From: Glandiceps talaboti
Taxonomy: Eukaryota > Hemichordata > Enteropneusta > Spengelidae
DNA: 64,000 bases
Assembly: GCF_964340395.1 (NCBI RefSeq)
Contig: NC_135561.1
Span: 9,998,732 to 10,062,731, forward strand
Direction of reading: 5' to 3'
The number at the start of each line of letters is the position of its first letter. Positions within the stretch are counted from its first letter, which is position 1. The notes under the pieces are model-generated. The model was not told the origin of the DNA and made no database searches. It saw nothing but the letters and a program-made list of their open reading frames with translations. A program made the translations under genes and the position numbers. This document shows, piece by piece, positions 12,123 through 24,752 of the stretch.

Positions 12123-13154
12123 ATGCATGTACATACAGAACACTACGATTTACTTGTAAATAAAATCTAACCACATGAAAACGACAGTTTTGGTAATTAG
12201 TAAGCTTCACGTGGTATACGTAGAATAAAATAATGCATAGACATGACAATTGCTCGTTTATCTATTTCTTTATTGGAAGATTATGTATTGTATGTATTAC
12301 ACACCACATCCCTATTGGGTAAAATCCGTCTCTGGTTCCTATGCTACTGTATTTTGTAGAATTTCCATACCACAAAGTTTAAAACAATTATTGGTTTGGT
12401 GTCAATTTACAACAGCTATGCCATTAGTATACAGAGTATATAGCCCAAAATATTTCTTATTGTAAAGCGGTCATCAAAAATCTTCAGCTGGGGTGGTCCT
12501 AATGACTGAAAATCTGACCATAACATATCCTACTAAATATATTCTGAAACTCAAAACTATTAAAATTGACAAATATTTCTCCATGTTTAGCTACCCCAAA
12601 AGACATTGGTTTGCTTGACACAGTCGGATTATTACGTCACTAACCTGACTTACTGAGCAAAAATGCATTTACAAATCTTAGAAACAATCTAAATAAGCTT
12701 TCTGTGTTAAAAGATTCAGGTATTCAGACGTGCTATGTTACCTTTACCTTTTGACTAGTTTCTTTTGATTAGTTTCTATGGCACGAAAATGTAACAATTA
12801 CAATATGTATTTATTCTTTCGAAAATGTCACTAAAAAGTTACATTACATCTGCCTCTACTCTGCCTCTATTTATCAACGTGGTATAAGCAGAATGTATAA
12901 GCCTAAGTGAAATCAAAATCAAACTACTCTAATATAAGGTTCATGTTAATGCAAGACACCAAGTTTCTTTTGACGTTGTTGCAGGATCAGCTGTTGTTCC
13001 CATGCCTGACAAATTCCTACACTGAATGACGCCATCGATCATCAATGTAGTCACGTGAACGGCCGCTTTGAGTTCAATCAATAACTGTTACAATTAATGC
13101 GCAGTATACTAAAATTGTAAGGAGACGAGGATTGATTTTTACTCTGCTGCAAAA

Positions 13155-15138
13155 TTACCCTTTAGACCTATCAGGCCTTTCCTTTGGCGAGTTAGGAAAT
13201 TGTTTGTCATCAGGTATGTTCGGCTTATGTGGTATATTGACACCACCTGGTGATTTTACAGATTCAAATGTTGGCTTAGCAATATCATCTGGTATCGGAG
13301 GCTCCTTAACCGGTGGTTGAACGGGTGGTCTCATAAACCACACATAAACTACTATAGCGGCGGTAACAAAAAGAATAATCTTTACAGTCACAATATTTGC
13401 GCGTATCAGAGAATATGTAGAGTATATCCATTCTAGCCAGCGAAGTACATCTTTCTTCTTGGATACCATGAACAATGCGAACCAGAAATAAAATAAGACA
13501 CTCCTATCCTCGACCAGTTTGCTTTCACTTTTGTCAAGATAATCTGTGCCTCTGATGTCACTGATAACATTCCTCATTTCACCTCTGACTGCTTCATAAT
13601 CATGTCCTCCATGTATACGTAGATAGGGTATTACGTCACCAAGTAGGGTAAGGCCTAGAGTATCTACATAGACAAAAATACACACACTCAAAAAGAAATT
13701 AAGAGTAAGGTAATCTTAGTGTATATTCTGAATCAAGCTGTACATGAAAGAAAGCAAAAGGGCAAAAAGCAACCCCTAAACACGACATAAATGTTAGATA
13801 AGTTAGATAGCTGGTGAGCCGAATATCCATGACTTGCAATTGGTATGCTTGATACAAAAGCTCGTATATTGGGATGACTGCTTTAAGGCTGACATCCTCA
13901 AAGTACCACATGGGAGAGAGGTATGTATAAATAAGCTTGGAAATTATTTTATACTCACCAAGCTCGCCTTTTACTATTGCCGTAATTTCTGGCTTGTACT
14001 TGGACACAGCCGTGAAGCATTTCTCACAATGGCAGGATACTAGCACTCTGTCCATTGAGTCCTGGCTTTGCCCGAAACAGTTGTCACCCTTGTTACTAAG
14101 TCCATGTAGTTTGAACATCTCTGTCGATAGTTGTCGTTTCATCGATTTCAGTGGATCTTGTGTTTCACACACCTGTATCGGTGGGAATCTGGCAACGACG
14201 TGTCGCTTTATCTTTGGTTTTGTAGATTTTCCCGATTTGTGCTTGAAATCTAAGTACGTGTATTCTTGCACATCCATACCATTAACCTGCCTACGTTCTA
14301 TATCTGTTCTCGTAAACGGATAACGGCTAACAGAATCATCAATTGTCGCGTCTTGACTACCGAGCTGCAAGAAGTTTCCATCACTTCTCGCAATTGGCAC
14401 CAATGGAACCATGTTGATGTACTCACGAATTCTGAAAGTCTGACTGGTATTAAATTTGTCCCATATACTGAAGCACCGTCCCTTATGTGCTAAATCGTAT
14501 GCCAGTCTGTCATTGAAGTTCCAGATCGTCAACCAACTTTTGGCTATCAGTCTGTTGTCTTCAAGTTGTTTCGACCCCTCGTCTCCATATACAGCAACTA
14601 ATATTGAACCTGAACGAACAATAAAAAGTGAGGTTATGAACTGCAACGACAAAACCTATCAGCACAGTATTGTTGTATGTCTAGGTATTACCGATATATG
14701 AATGTAAAATTTCTTTATTTAAGGCAACGTTAAACACATAACAAACTTTGAACCCTGTACGGAAAATAACATGTATCTCCAAGGGCACCTAAAGGCACCT
14801 GTTCTGTCATTTACTTGGCATTTTTCTACACGATGAAGGAATATTGATCTAGAGTTACCTGCTGGCTTTGTAATTTCTGATAACATGTCTAGTTCAGCCC
14901 AATGGTCGACATTTGGATCCCTTCGGTCTGGAGTCAGTAATGTACGTGTTTGTCTAGCATCGATGACTACGACAGCTGTAGTGCAGCCAGTATGACGATA
15001 CTGTTCATGAGCACTGCTATAATTTTCAATTGCGATGTTGTCGGGCAATATTTCTTTCAGTAAAGATTTAACTTTGTCTCCAGCTCCCCGAAAAGATTCG
15101 AGTTTATGATAGACTAGCACTTTCTGTGTTGTCGCCAT
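13155..15138 (-). CDS. DARQTR-family membrane protein C with Pro-rich tail
   Basis: Exons 14859-15138, 13959-14609 and 13155-13663, both introns phase 1, give 479 residues. Exon 1 (residues 1-93) has VYHKLESF and VIDARQTRTLLTPDRRD with VDHWAEL. Exon 2 (94-310) has VAVYGDEGSK, WNFNDRLAY, RCFSIW and VSCHCEKCF. Exon 3 has the helical domain (GDVIPYL to FYFWFAL), a basic KKKD stretch, a membrane segment at about 401-421 (IILFVTAAIVVYVWF) and a tail of about 55 residues rich in Pro and Lys with no glycosylation repeats. That tail looks like a flexible or SH3/WW-binding segment rather than a mucin-like stalk. A pyrimidine-rich acceptor ends two bases before the ATG; a possible UTR donor lies at 16216. 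Confidence 0.8.
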
Positions 15139-16905
15139 ATCTATACAAAGGAGAGATTAATTAAAATAATTTTTGATGATCAGTATAGCAAACGTTGTGT
15201 ATGTCAGGGGTGAGATCAATAGCTCAATGAAGTAGGTATAGGATAACACAAACTAAATTCTTTTAGTTAGGTATCGGACCCCACCACACCCCGTTATAAC
15301 TGGTCAAATTTATCATTGTTTGAGACAGCACAATCAATTTCAAATTAGTATGTTTGTATTAGTATGTAGTAATAGGAATACAAGGCTAGCATGTAATAAA
15401 GAAAATGACACTCTTTTCTTTTAGAACCATGCATTTACTAATTAAGAGCAAAAATTCTTCCATATTAAAATCGATTTGACGAAGTTTTTTTGAAATATTT
15501 TGAAATATTTAGAAATAATTGTAGGTACAAAAGATGTTCCCATAAACGTGAAATCGGTTTTGCTGGATTAGAACTAAAATGGTGCAACCCCTATCCTTAA
15601 TTTAAAAGAACTTAAAAAAATAACAATGTATCCTACAATTAACTATTGATCTCGCCCATAAAATGTTAAATTCCTGCCTTGAAATTGAGACATTAAATGC
15701 ACCCGGTTTAATTGAACATCGCTATCTAATGCACACAACAGGGACAACAAGTGCATGAGCATGATATATCCAGTACATGTGTTATGTGTGAGTTATCGTC
15801 TACTCGAAACAAAATTGTAACCACTATACTGAATTACCTACAACTTATAATTTACTGCAGCCATGCAGTAGGTCCCCCGTACTTCACCCCTCCTTTGTCC
15901 GCCTTAAACTACATGTATGGTTTCACCTCAGATAGTATGCAAAGTTGAAGAGGAACATTATTGTCCAGTACTGTGTGCAGATAGTTTTTGCACCAACATG
16001 GCGACTTCGGAGACTAGTATATAGCTATGAGCTTACTATGGGTACTTCCCGCTTTTACAATGCAGTACACACATGTAATATGATTGAAACGAAAGTAGCA
16101 TTCACACAGTATATGCATTCATACTACAGCCCAATTCCTCAGCAACTACAGCAAATGCACCTGTTCATCGTCAAGTTCAACCAGTATATGTTTAAAATAC
16201 AATCATGTAGGTTACCTGCAATGTCACTGTTTCCAAGTCCCACGAGACGCCTGAAGTACGTAGTTGTCGTCGCTGTGTAAATCGAGCTGAGCGTAGACTA
16301 TAGTTCGATTCAGTCGACTCAGCTAGCCGAGGTTAAGGTTCACTCCAATGCAGCATGATCACGTGATCAAACTATTGAGGTCAGTTAAGTTCACTAGGCG
16401 TACCAAACCAGTTAACTCAACCTCATTGAGTTGTAGCAATACTCGTCGTCATGGGTATTTCAAATGACTAAAGTTTAATTCAACCCTCTATGCTATACTG
16501 AGTCCAAACTTTAGTAACTGTGATCTAGAATGGCCACCATTTACTATAATTCCTTCTCAACTCATGTTTTCTTCGAAATCAGATGATGGAATCATACTCG
16601 AAATAGGTCAATCACCCCTTTTCATGACTTTCAGAGACCAGGTCTTCTTCAATTCATTTTGCTTCTATAAAACAAAATTACTTCAGTAAAATGTCTAATA
16701 ATGTATGTTCTATGGTGATTACAATATTGGATTTTGATGCTTAGCTAGTAAATGGTTTTGGACACCATTTTGAACTACAGACGGTATGAATCCCTCACCG
16801 ATGACACATCTGTGCAGAAGGGATACAGAATAAATACAGAGGGAATGAAATATTCTATAATGAGCGTTCCACATTTCAATATATATATACGGTAATTCGA
16901 CTTTA
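15139..16905. other. Intergenic DNA between C and the duplicated block
   Basis: No gene recognised. A minus-strand donor-like site (GCAG|GTAACC, exon side ending at 16216) could belong to a non-coding first exon of gene C. Confidence 0.45.
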
Positions 16906-18152
16906 TCCACCTTTACCCAACTTTTACCACACCTATGATCCATCTTACCATCATCTTTGTCGACATTCCCAAATCCTCTGTTCATGTTTTATCTCAGTTG
17001 GAGAGACATGGTCAAATGTTTCACACGGTGACAGTTATTGTTGAAAACGGGAGATCTAGACTTAGGTGCAATGCTTTCCTTTTTAAAGTTGAAAGAAGAA
17101 AAAGTATCACTGAATGTAACCAAACACTTGATTTTTTAATATTTTTCATATGTATTTAATGGATGTTTTATTTGAATTTTTTTATTCATCTGTTCGTGTT
17201 TTTTTCAAAAATATTTATACAACAAAGTGACCATACAAGATGTCTTTAAAACATTCGTATATATTTTATTCTTGCAAATCAAAGAATACATTGTACACTT
17301 TCCAACTATACAGTCACCCAAACCATTGAATGTAAACATACCAAACCAGAGTCACTATCGTGTTTCAATTAGGTGAACCAAGGATTAGTCAAACACAGAA
17401 CGGTTTATTTGTAGTCACAGCGAAATAAAATGTACACATTTTATGTGGGTGAGCGCTATCAGTGTTTATATTTAGGTTATGTGATATTTAAAACTAATGT
17501 ATTCTCCCGCCTAATCGAAACTCTAGCCGTTCTGGTTTGGTAGTACCTAAATAAACACACAGAGAAATGGTTTAAAAAACAACAATAATACAAAAAAATG
17601 CTCATTTGAAATTCGTCTTTGTTACACTAAACAACAAACAATATCGCAAGACCAAAGTCATACGTTGGCTTTTTTTGGTATGGAGGGGGGGGGGGGGGGG
17701 TTCCATGGCACAATTTGCATGATTCACCATCCATTACAACTCTAACAAGTTTTTTGATATTTAATGCAAATTTTAATGCTTAGCCACATCATAGGTTACT
17801 ATGTTTGCTGACAGCATGCCACACCGCGTACTCGCCGTCCTAATGCTAACATACATGTGCTGACATGTATGTCAACATGATGTGAGACCTTAAAACGAAA
17901 GCAGTAAACAACTTAACTAAAAGGCTTTCCTATGGCTTAAGTGCCATGTTGACTTTTAAAGACTGTTTTACAGAACAATGCATTATACTACTAAAGAGTC
18001 AAGTGACTTATCGGAGCTTTTTTCTCGAGTGATTAAGTTAAAATATTGGCCATCGCTTCACCAATTTCAAACAATGTATGTATGTATGTATGTATGTATG
18101 TATGTATGTATGTATGTATGTGTATGTGTATGTGTGTGTGTGTGTGTGTGTG
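16906..18152. other. Segmental duplication block, copy 2, with a gene A leader fragment
   Basis: Second copy of the block at 4681-6136. At about 16905-16945 (minus) it still encodes MDHRCGKSWVKVD, the leader fused to exon 2 in gene A, but no core exon follows; the reading frame runs into unrelated sequence. It ends in a (GTAT)n(GT)n array at 18075-18152. Confidence 0.75.
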
Positions 18153-18344
18153 TTAGCGTGCAGGTTCATGCATGCACATACATATTACTTAGGAATTCAA
18201 AACAGATTACTCCAATTGTTGAGACATTTAGAGAGTCAAGATGCACATCAAACACAAAGTCTTAGTTATCATTCCTAAGAGTAATGCTACCATGTAATAT
18301 GTATTGATATCAAAGTTGGCAGATATGTCTGCATAAGAGACTTG

Positions 18345-19560
18345 TCAACGTCGATGTGTGTATAATCTTTTGATTGCATAGCCTGCAACCACACCCATGC
18401 CCGCTATTAATATAACGGTAATCCATCGGGGTGTTGTCGGAGTTACGGTAATCAATCGGGGTGTTGTCGGAGTTGGTACGTGAAGGGTTGTTACTGGTTC
18501 CATTCCAGATACGTTACCAAACATCACATGTACAGGTATCTTAGTAGGTGTAACAAACTTGAGGTGAATTTCTGGTTCTGTTGAAACAAATGAAAAAATC
18601 TGTTACCTTAAGAAAACATATCAAACACATCCACAGATACATACCCATTCACCTAACCATCCTCCCCCTCCCTTCGTCCATTTTTATACATACACCCTTC
18701 CACACATCTATCCCTCCGTCCATATGTACGTACATACATGATATAAATATACACATTATACTGTACAATGGATATGTTTGTGTTTTGTGAAATAGACAGT
18801 TTCTTGGCTCTAGTCATAAATGTACATGTTAAATGGCTATTGACATACCTTGTGTACTATCAAAGTTGAGGACATCTTTATCTTTATCGTCAGAGTGAAC
18901 ATCATCTCTCTGCAAGAACTTGAAGTGGGACTTGAGCATATCAAGAGTGAGCCCAACCTCGAGTTCAAGTTTTTTAACACACTTATCACAGTGGGCAAAG
19001 TATAATATCTCCTTTACATCTCCAGAGTCTTCCCTTACAATTTCAATTATTGGTAATTGCTTGACATGACGTTCAATTGTGTGTTTGATGGGTTCATAGG
19101 AATGGCATACTTGTATGTCTTGAATGGTAGATACATGGTGCATTCGTAGAATAGCTTTGTGTTTGTGTCGGTTGTCATAATCGAAACATCGTGTAGTGTA
19201 TGCCATGACTTTTACATCACCTAGATCTGTAGTATTCATGTGTACATCATCATAGATGAGATAATCCATCTTTCCACCAATGACAAGTTTATTAAGTGTC
19301 TCGGTTACCAGCCCATAAGGTATATTATCTCTGTCAGTTTTAAGATATTCACGAATCGTTCTCCTCTGCTTCTCATTGAATGTATCCCAAATAGAAAAGC
19401 ATCTTTCCTTGTCAGCGAGATCATGGCATACAGTGGTATCGTTAAATTTCCATATAGTTATCCAGTTTTTTGCCACTAGTTTACGCTCGTCTAAGGCTTT
19501 TGACCACTCGTCACCGTATATGACTACCAGTACTGAGCCTGCAAGTGTAAACAGAAATCA

Positions 19561-19592
<32 letters not shown>

Positions 19593-20133
19593 TAGAAAAA
19601 AACCCACAATATTGTTATTTATAAAGCATGTATTAATGTAATATCTGTACTAAATTTCAAACAAATAACAGAACAACATGACAAGAATTTTCTCAGATCA
19701 TTAATATACCGGTATTGCTTGTAAAGATGGATAGTGTCACTTTGTTTGAGGATTGACTATGTAATTATGTTGTTATCTCAATTAATGGAAATGTAAAGCC
19801 ATAGGACCGAAAACCAATTTAATTACCTTGCGGTTTTGTGTATTTACTACACAGCATGTGTAATTCATCCCAGTGGTCGACATTCTTGTCTCTTCGTTCT
19901 GGTGTTATCAGAGTTCTGGTTTGTCTTGCATCGATCACAACAACTGCCGTGACTGACTTGTATAACTTGTACAGATCATCACTGGTATTCGATTGCTGGA
20001 ATGGTTCTACTTTAAAAGTGTCGGTTTCACTGTCATTCAGCATTTTCCCAAGTTCTTTACGGACATTATCGGCAGCTCCATGAAATGATGCTAGCTTTGA
20101 AAAGACGAGAACGTTTCGATCATGAGACGACAT
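18345..20133 (-). CDS. DARQTR-family tail-anchored protein D
   Basis: Exons 19827-20133, 18849-19538 and 18345-18577, both introns phase 1, give 409 residues. Exon 1 (residues 1-102) has VFSKLASFHGAADNV and VIDARQTRTLITPERRD with VDHWDEL. Exon 2 (103-332) has VVIYGDEWSK, WKFNDTT, RCFSIW, LVIGG and a reduced HCDKC cluster. Exon 3 is only 77 residues: it lacks the helical domain of A, B, C and E and has a Pro/Thr-rich stretch with a duplicated TPTTPR unit, then a membrane segment at 384-401 and the basic end KRLYTHRR. A membrane segment eight residues from the C-terminus with basic residues after it suggests a tail anchor with its end in the cytosol. The splice acceptor TTTACAG lies two bases before the ATG. 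The start at 20133 is preferred over an in-frame ATG at 20151 because that one falls in the presumed intron. Confidence 0.78.
19560..19591. repeat. (GTT)n microsatellite in gene D intron 1
   Basis: Ten or so GTT units directly beyond the exon 2 acceptor. Confidence 0.9.
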
Positions 20134-20342
20134 ATCTGTAAATAAAATCACACATTATAAATTTATAATCATTGTACAATATTGACTTTGGTTCAGAATG
20201 ATACAAAGTGTATATGACACGACAAGTATTATACATATAAGGGCAAGAGTGTAACGCCATGTCAGATGATTATACATCCTGTTTACTTTTTATCATTCAG
20301 ACATCTTATTGCACATATCCCAAAAAGACTATATATATGATG

Positions 20343-20346
<4 letters not shown>

Positions 20347-20438
<92 letters not shown>
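20347..20438. repeat. (TA)n array beside the hammerhead unit
   Basis: About 90 bases of pure TA ending next to the unit with the hammerhead motif at 20467-20509. The same association occurs at 62369-62720. Confidence 0.95.
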
Positions 20439-20441
<3 letters not shown>

Positions 20442-20466
20442 TTGGTAGTACTGGAACTCTTTCTTG

Positions 20467-20509
20467 GTTGTAACTCGGAGTTTCACGCATTGCGCGATCA
20501 TCAGACAAC
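20467..20509 (-). ncRNA. Type I hammerhead ribozyme motif (possibly decayed)
   Basis: Read on the minus strand: stem I strand GTTGT (20505-20509), core CTGATGA (20498-20504), a stem-loop CGC..GCG, core GAAA, a three-pair stem III ACT/AGT with a CCG loop, cleavage triplet GTT, then ACAAC (20467-20471), which closes stem I with five pairs. All core bases of CUGANGA...GAAA...NUH are present. A U-U mismatch at the base of stem II suggests reduced activity. It lies 334 bases upstream of the gene D ATG and in sense with it, probably inside the 5' UTR intron. Confidence 0.75.
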
Positions 20510-20579
20510 TATTGCTCTCTGCCCCTGCGGTATAGAGCACTGTCTTCACTGTCTTAGCAGATTGATACTCACCGAGTAT

Positions 20580-21978
20580 ATGTACATATACTTTTCTTTT
20601 CTTTTTTCTTTTCTTTTTTTTTTTTGGGGGGGGGGGGGGTTGTTACCGTTAATTTAGTTGAGTTGTGATGATTGGGGTAAAGTGACGGTTAGAGTTTTTA
20701 ATGGATATAATAATTTATTTATTTTCATTGTTATGAGATCAATTCGAGTGGTTTTCCTCAGAGGTTTCTTCCAGCTCTTCAATCAAACATGAAATTCGTA
20801 CAGCGGAAAGGGTGGGAGTACCAGTATACAGCGCTTTCCATATCCATACATATCTACACGTGTTAATACTATGTATACAACGCATGACAGTGTATGTATT
20901 ATAATTGGTTAAGTAGTTCAAACTGGTATGAATAATCAATTTTCCAAATAAAAAGGTGTAGTGACTACAATATATAAACCCAACTCGCTAGACACATGTG
21001 AATGTGCTAGCCTTGAGTACGGGCTATTTCGCATTCAAACAATTGAACCTTGACCCTTCGATAAAAGCGTCGATTAAACTGTTGTCAAGAACAGTTTAAC
21101 CCGGAAGTTTAAGGGCTTCTCACATACCCCATGTATACATGCAGACATAACCTTATGAAAAATAACAGTTTGGGATAACAGTTTAGCTTGCAATGACAGT
21201 CTAAATTCGCCTACCTGTAGACGTGCAGGAGTAACGCTACAACACTACTTCCGCCGCTGTCCTAACAGACGGGCGAACATTCACAAAATCAAAACGTAAG
21301 TTAGATAGCTGAAATAGATTCGTAGCGTTAATCCTACATGCCTAAGAATAAGCAAAGTTTAAGAATACTCACCGGTAGGTTGTACTTGTAGGTAGGTTGG
21401 CAGAGGGGTTACAATAATAGAAGTTGGCACAGTTGATTGTGAGTACGATTCATGTATAGACTTTGCTTATGACCCGGGGATGTTCCATTCTTACAAAAGG
21501 GGGTGACCCACTTTTCATCCATAGAAGTAAACTTGGAATCAATAGCGTTTTGCTCAATTTTAAGTCGCAGGTCGGCGTATAGAAAATGAGATGGGGTCGT
21601 CAAATTACCTATTCTATCTCATGAGTAATTATTGAGATCAAAATTTGATACTATTTTGTAATTGATTTCATATAGCCACACTCACCTGTTTATATTGACC
21701 GTGGATGTATAAGGGATCCATTATACTTCCATGCACTGACCATGGCGATTACTGTCTTGACACCACAGAGACCAACGTCGTATATCTAGTTGATGAGTAA
21801 ACACACACGCAGACACATACATACATACATACATACATACATACATACATACATACATGCATGTACGCACGCACGCACGCATGCATGCATATATACATAC
21901 ATACATACATACATACATACATACATACATACATACATACATAGAGACAGACAGACACAGACAGACAGACAGACAGAC

Positions 21979-22013
<35 letters not shown>

Positions 22014-22103
22014 GACAGACAGACATACATACACGAAGACAGACAAACAAACGGATGAACACAAACAAATAAACAAACAAACAGACACACAGACACACAG
22101 ACT

Positions 22104-22158
<55 letters not shown>

Positions 22159-22759
22159 TCATCAGAGACAGGTACACACAGATAATGTATAATTATATTA
22201 ATTTGTGTCTTTCAACTTTTATGCACATTTTTTTTTCGTTAGAAAGGTGACCTTTAACGAAACCATCGAAAGCGAAAATATTCAGCCTATGTAAACAGCT
22301 TTTACAAGTAAAATGAAAAACTGTATGCATTCAAGACCCGAAAGTGAAAGTTATTATAGCTTGCATGTTATATTCATTTGTCCGGTCGCTGTGGATAGCT
22401 GTTATCTACTGAGGAGATCTGTATGTTAGCTGATGAATGATAGTGATTCAATATCAGATGTTATCACAACACACAGATGTATTTCTCAATTTGTATTTTA
22501 ATTAGTATAAGCAATAATGCTGTGAATTATTTCTGTTGAAGTACAATATTTTAATTATATATACTATATTCCTGAGTGGAAAAGTCCGACTTTCATATTA
22601 TCACCATCTGAAAATTAAGGACAAAAAACAAACTCGATAAAGCCGTTGTAGGAGGGATGGGTTCATTAGAAAACATGTGTGCTATTTATAATTAACTGAC
22701 AAACGTATTTCCGTTTAAGGAAGGCGAATATCGGATGAAAAGTGTACAGGTTTACTATG
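20580..22759. other. Intergenic DNA upstream of gene D
   Basis: No coding exon recognised. It begins with a T/C-rich stretch and a G run (about 20590-20640). Donor-like sites on the minus strand near 21210 and 21370 (CTACAG|GTAGGC and CTACCG|GTGAGT) could be gene D untranslated exons. A long compound microsatellite fills 21806-22156. Confidence 0.45.
21806..22156. repeat. Compound (ACAT)n(ACGC)n(ACAG)n microsatellite
   Basis: About 350 bases of ACAT, ACGC/ATGC, ACAG and ACAA tetranucleotides in blocks. The long MYVC/SVCL-type reading frames here are compositional. Confidence 0.95.
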
Positions 22760-24752
22760 CAATGGTGAAATATACTGTATTTGCAATATAAATGTCAACT
22801 TTTGTTATTCATTGCGTACACGGTGTACCTAATCCAGTCCAATGACCCTTTAGAAATCTTGCAGACAAAAATGAAAGTATTTTAAAGTAGGGCTTCGTGG
22901 AAAAAGTGGAAAATAACAATTCGTAGCAATGATTATGAAAACTAGAACTCGGCCACATCACGCACCCTAAATGAATTTACCGCACAGTGGTATTGTCAGA
23001 TGGGCCGCACGAAAACAGCGTTCTTTCGTTTCAAATTCTACGGACCGATTATTATGCAAATTCGTAGATCAGCCTCAGAGTGAAAAGAAACCTATTCAAT
23101 TGATACCAATCAGGCAGGTATGACCTTTGTAACACGCTGACCAACAGAAATCTCAATTGACTGGAAAGAAAAATCAAGAGGTTTTTCTACCAGTAGTCAA
23201 CAACTAGATAGTGCTCTAGAATAACCATTTCTCTTTCACTTTCAAATAATTATGTGAAATTATGGATCAGGTTATTTCATTGTAAAGAAATTTGGCTGCT
23301 TTAATACTTATTGCTTCTAAGTTTAAACAGCAATGAAAAGATGTATATCGCCTAATTAAGGTTTAGGGTATTTTGCATTTAATTTTCTGTATCCTACAGA
23401 ATTGACAAAATTCATATACGCTGTACTTAATGTTGTCAGTGAATGAAATTATGTTGTACTATTTTGCAGAGAATGGCGCTTCATGTCGGTATTGCTGTTA
23501 GACAGAAATTTAATTTTACGTTATGGTGCTTCGGACGGTGAAACAATTTACACTGTATTCGTAATATAAATGTCAACTTTTTTATTTACTGCGTACAAGG
23601 TGTACCTAATCCAGTCCAATGACCCTTTAGAAATGTCGCAGACAAAAATGAAGGTATTTTAAAGTAGGGCTTCGTGGAAAAAGTGTAAAATAACAATTCG
23701 TAGAAATGATTATGAAAACTAGAACTCGGTCAGAACACGCAACCTAAGTGCATTTACTGCTCTGTGGTATTGTCAGGTGGGCCGCACGAAACCAGCGTTC
23801 TTTCGTTTCAAATTCAACGAACCGATTTATTATGCATTTCGTAGAACAGCCCCAGGGTGAATAGAAACCCATTCAATTCATACCAGTCAGGCAGGTACTA
23901 TGTCTGTGTGGTGTACGTGTCATGTTTGTCGCAGGTGTATAGAAACGGGAATAACCAACATATATAAAGTTAGATACGTTTTAGTGTAATATTTCGTTCG
24001 TTGACAAGTGTTCTAACTCGTCTATAGTTAGAAAAATAAAATACGCGAAGTCCACAATTTTTTTCATTGTGAGATATCCCGGTGTTATTTTCGCTGATTA
24101 TGGATTTTGGAAGCTCAAGTAAAATTGAGTGTCATGAACAATTAATCATGGTGTGAGTGCAAAGGTTAGCGTATGACATCACTGTCTGGCAATGGGAGAA
24201 AATGCCCCATGCACGGTAATTTAAGTATAATGGGTCATATATCTACGCACAGGTACTGTACTGTTCGACTGGCTGACAAACCAGGGTATTTGTATAGTGT
24301 GGTTTATAGAGAACTTGGTTTTATCAGGTTATGCCTTTGTAACACGCTGACTAACAGAAATCTCAATTGACTGGAAAGAAAAATCAAGAGGTTTTTCTAC
24401 CAGTTAGTCCACAATTAGATAATGCTCTACCCCTTTCTCTTTCAACTTTCACAAAATTCTGTGAAATTATGACCAAGTTATTTCATTGTAAAGAAATTAG
24501 GCTGCTTGAAGATTTATTTCTTCCAAATTGCAAGTTTAAACAACAATGAAAAGATGTCCTATCACCTCATTGAGGTTGAGGGTATTGTGCATTTAATTTT
24601 CTGTATCCTACAGAATTGACAAAATTCAAATACGCAGTATTTATTGTTGTCAGGGAATGAAATTATTCTGTACTATTCTGCAGAGAATGGCACTTCATGT
24701 CGGTATTGCTGTTAGACTGAAACTTTATTTTACTTTATGGTGCTTCAGACGG
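22760..24752. repeat. Two tandem copies of a non-coding unit of about 780 bp
   Basis: Copy 1 is about 22760-23540 and copy 2 about 23541-24752. Shared landmarks include GTGTACCTAATCCAGTCCAA, GGGCTTCGTGGAAAAAGTG, TTTGTAACACGCTGA and GTCGGTATTGCTGTTAGAC. Copy 2 carries an extra segment of about 427 bases (listed separately). No coding capacity is conserved between the copies. Confidence 0.85.
23898..24324. mobile_element. Insertion of about 427 bp in the second copy of the repeat
   Basis: Present in copy 2 and absent from copy 1. Short direct repeats CAGGTA and CAGGTTA flank it, as a target-site duplication would. No terminal inverted repeats or coding sequence seen, so the type is unknown; loss from copy 1 is the alternative. 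Confidence 0.45.

Larger units (their letters stand above)
10421..13154. other. Intergenic DNA between B and C
   Basis: No coding exon recognised. A possible gene B 5' UTR exon ends at 11039 (minus-strand donor AGAG|GTATGG), weakly supported. The region holds a CAAA array and a strong hairpin, listed separately. Confidence 0.5.

Noticed and set aside
20259-20657. Tyr-Ile repeat frames
   Set aside because: Translations of the (TA)n array; likewise at 62.2-62.8 kb.
21806-22156. CRISPR-like array
   Set aside because: Uniform tetranucleotide repeats without spacers in a eukaryotic genome.
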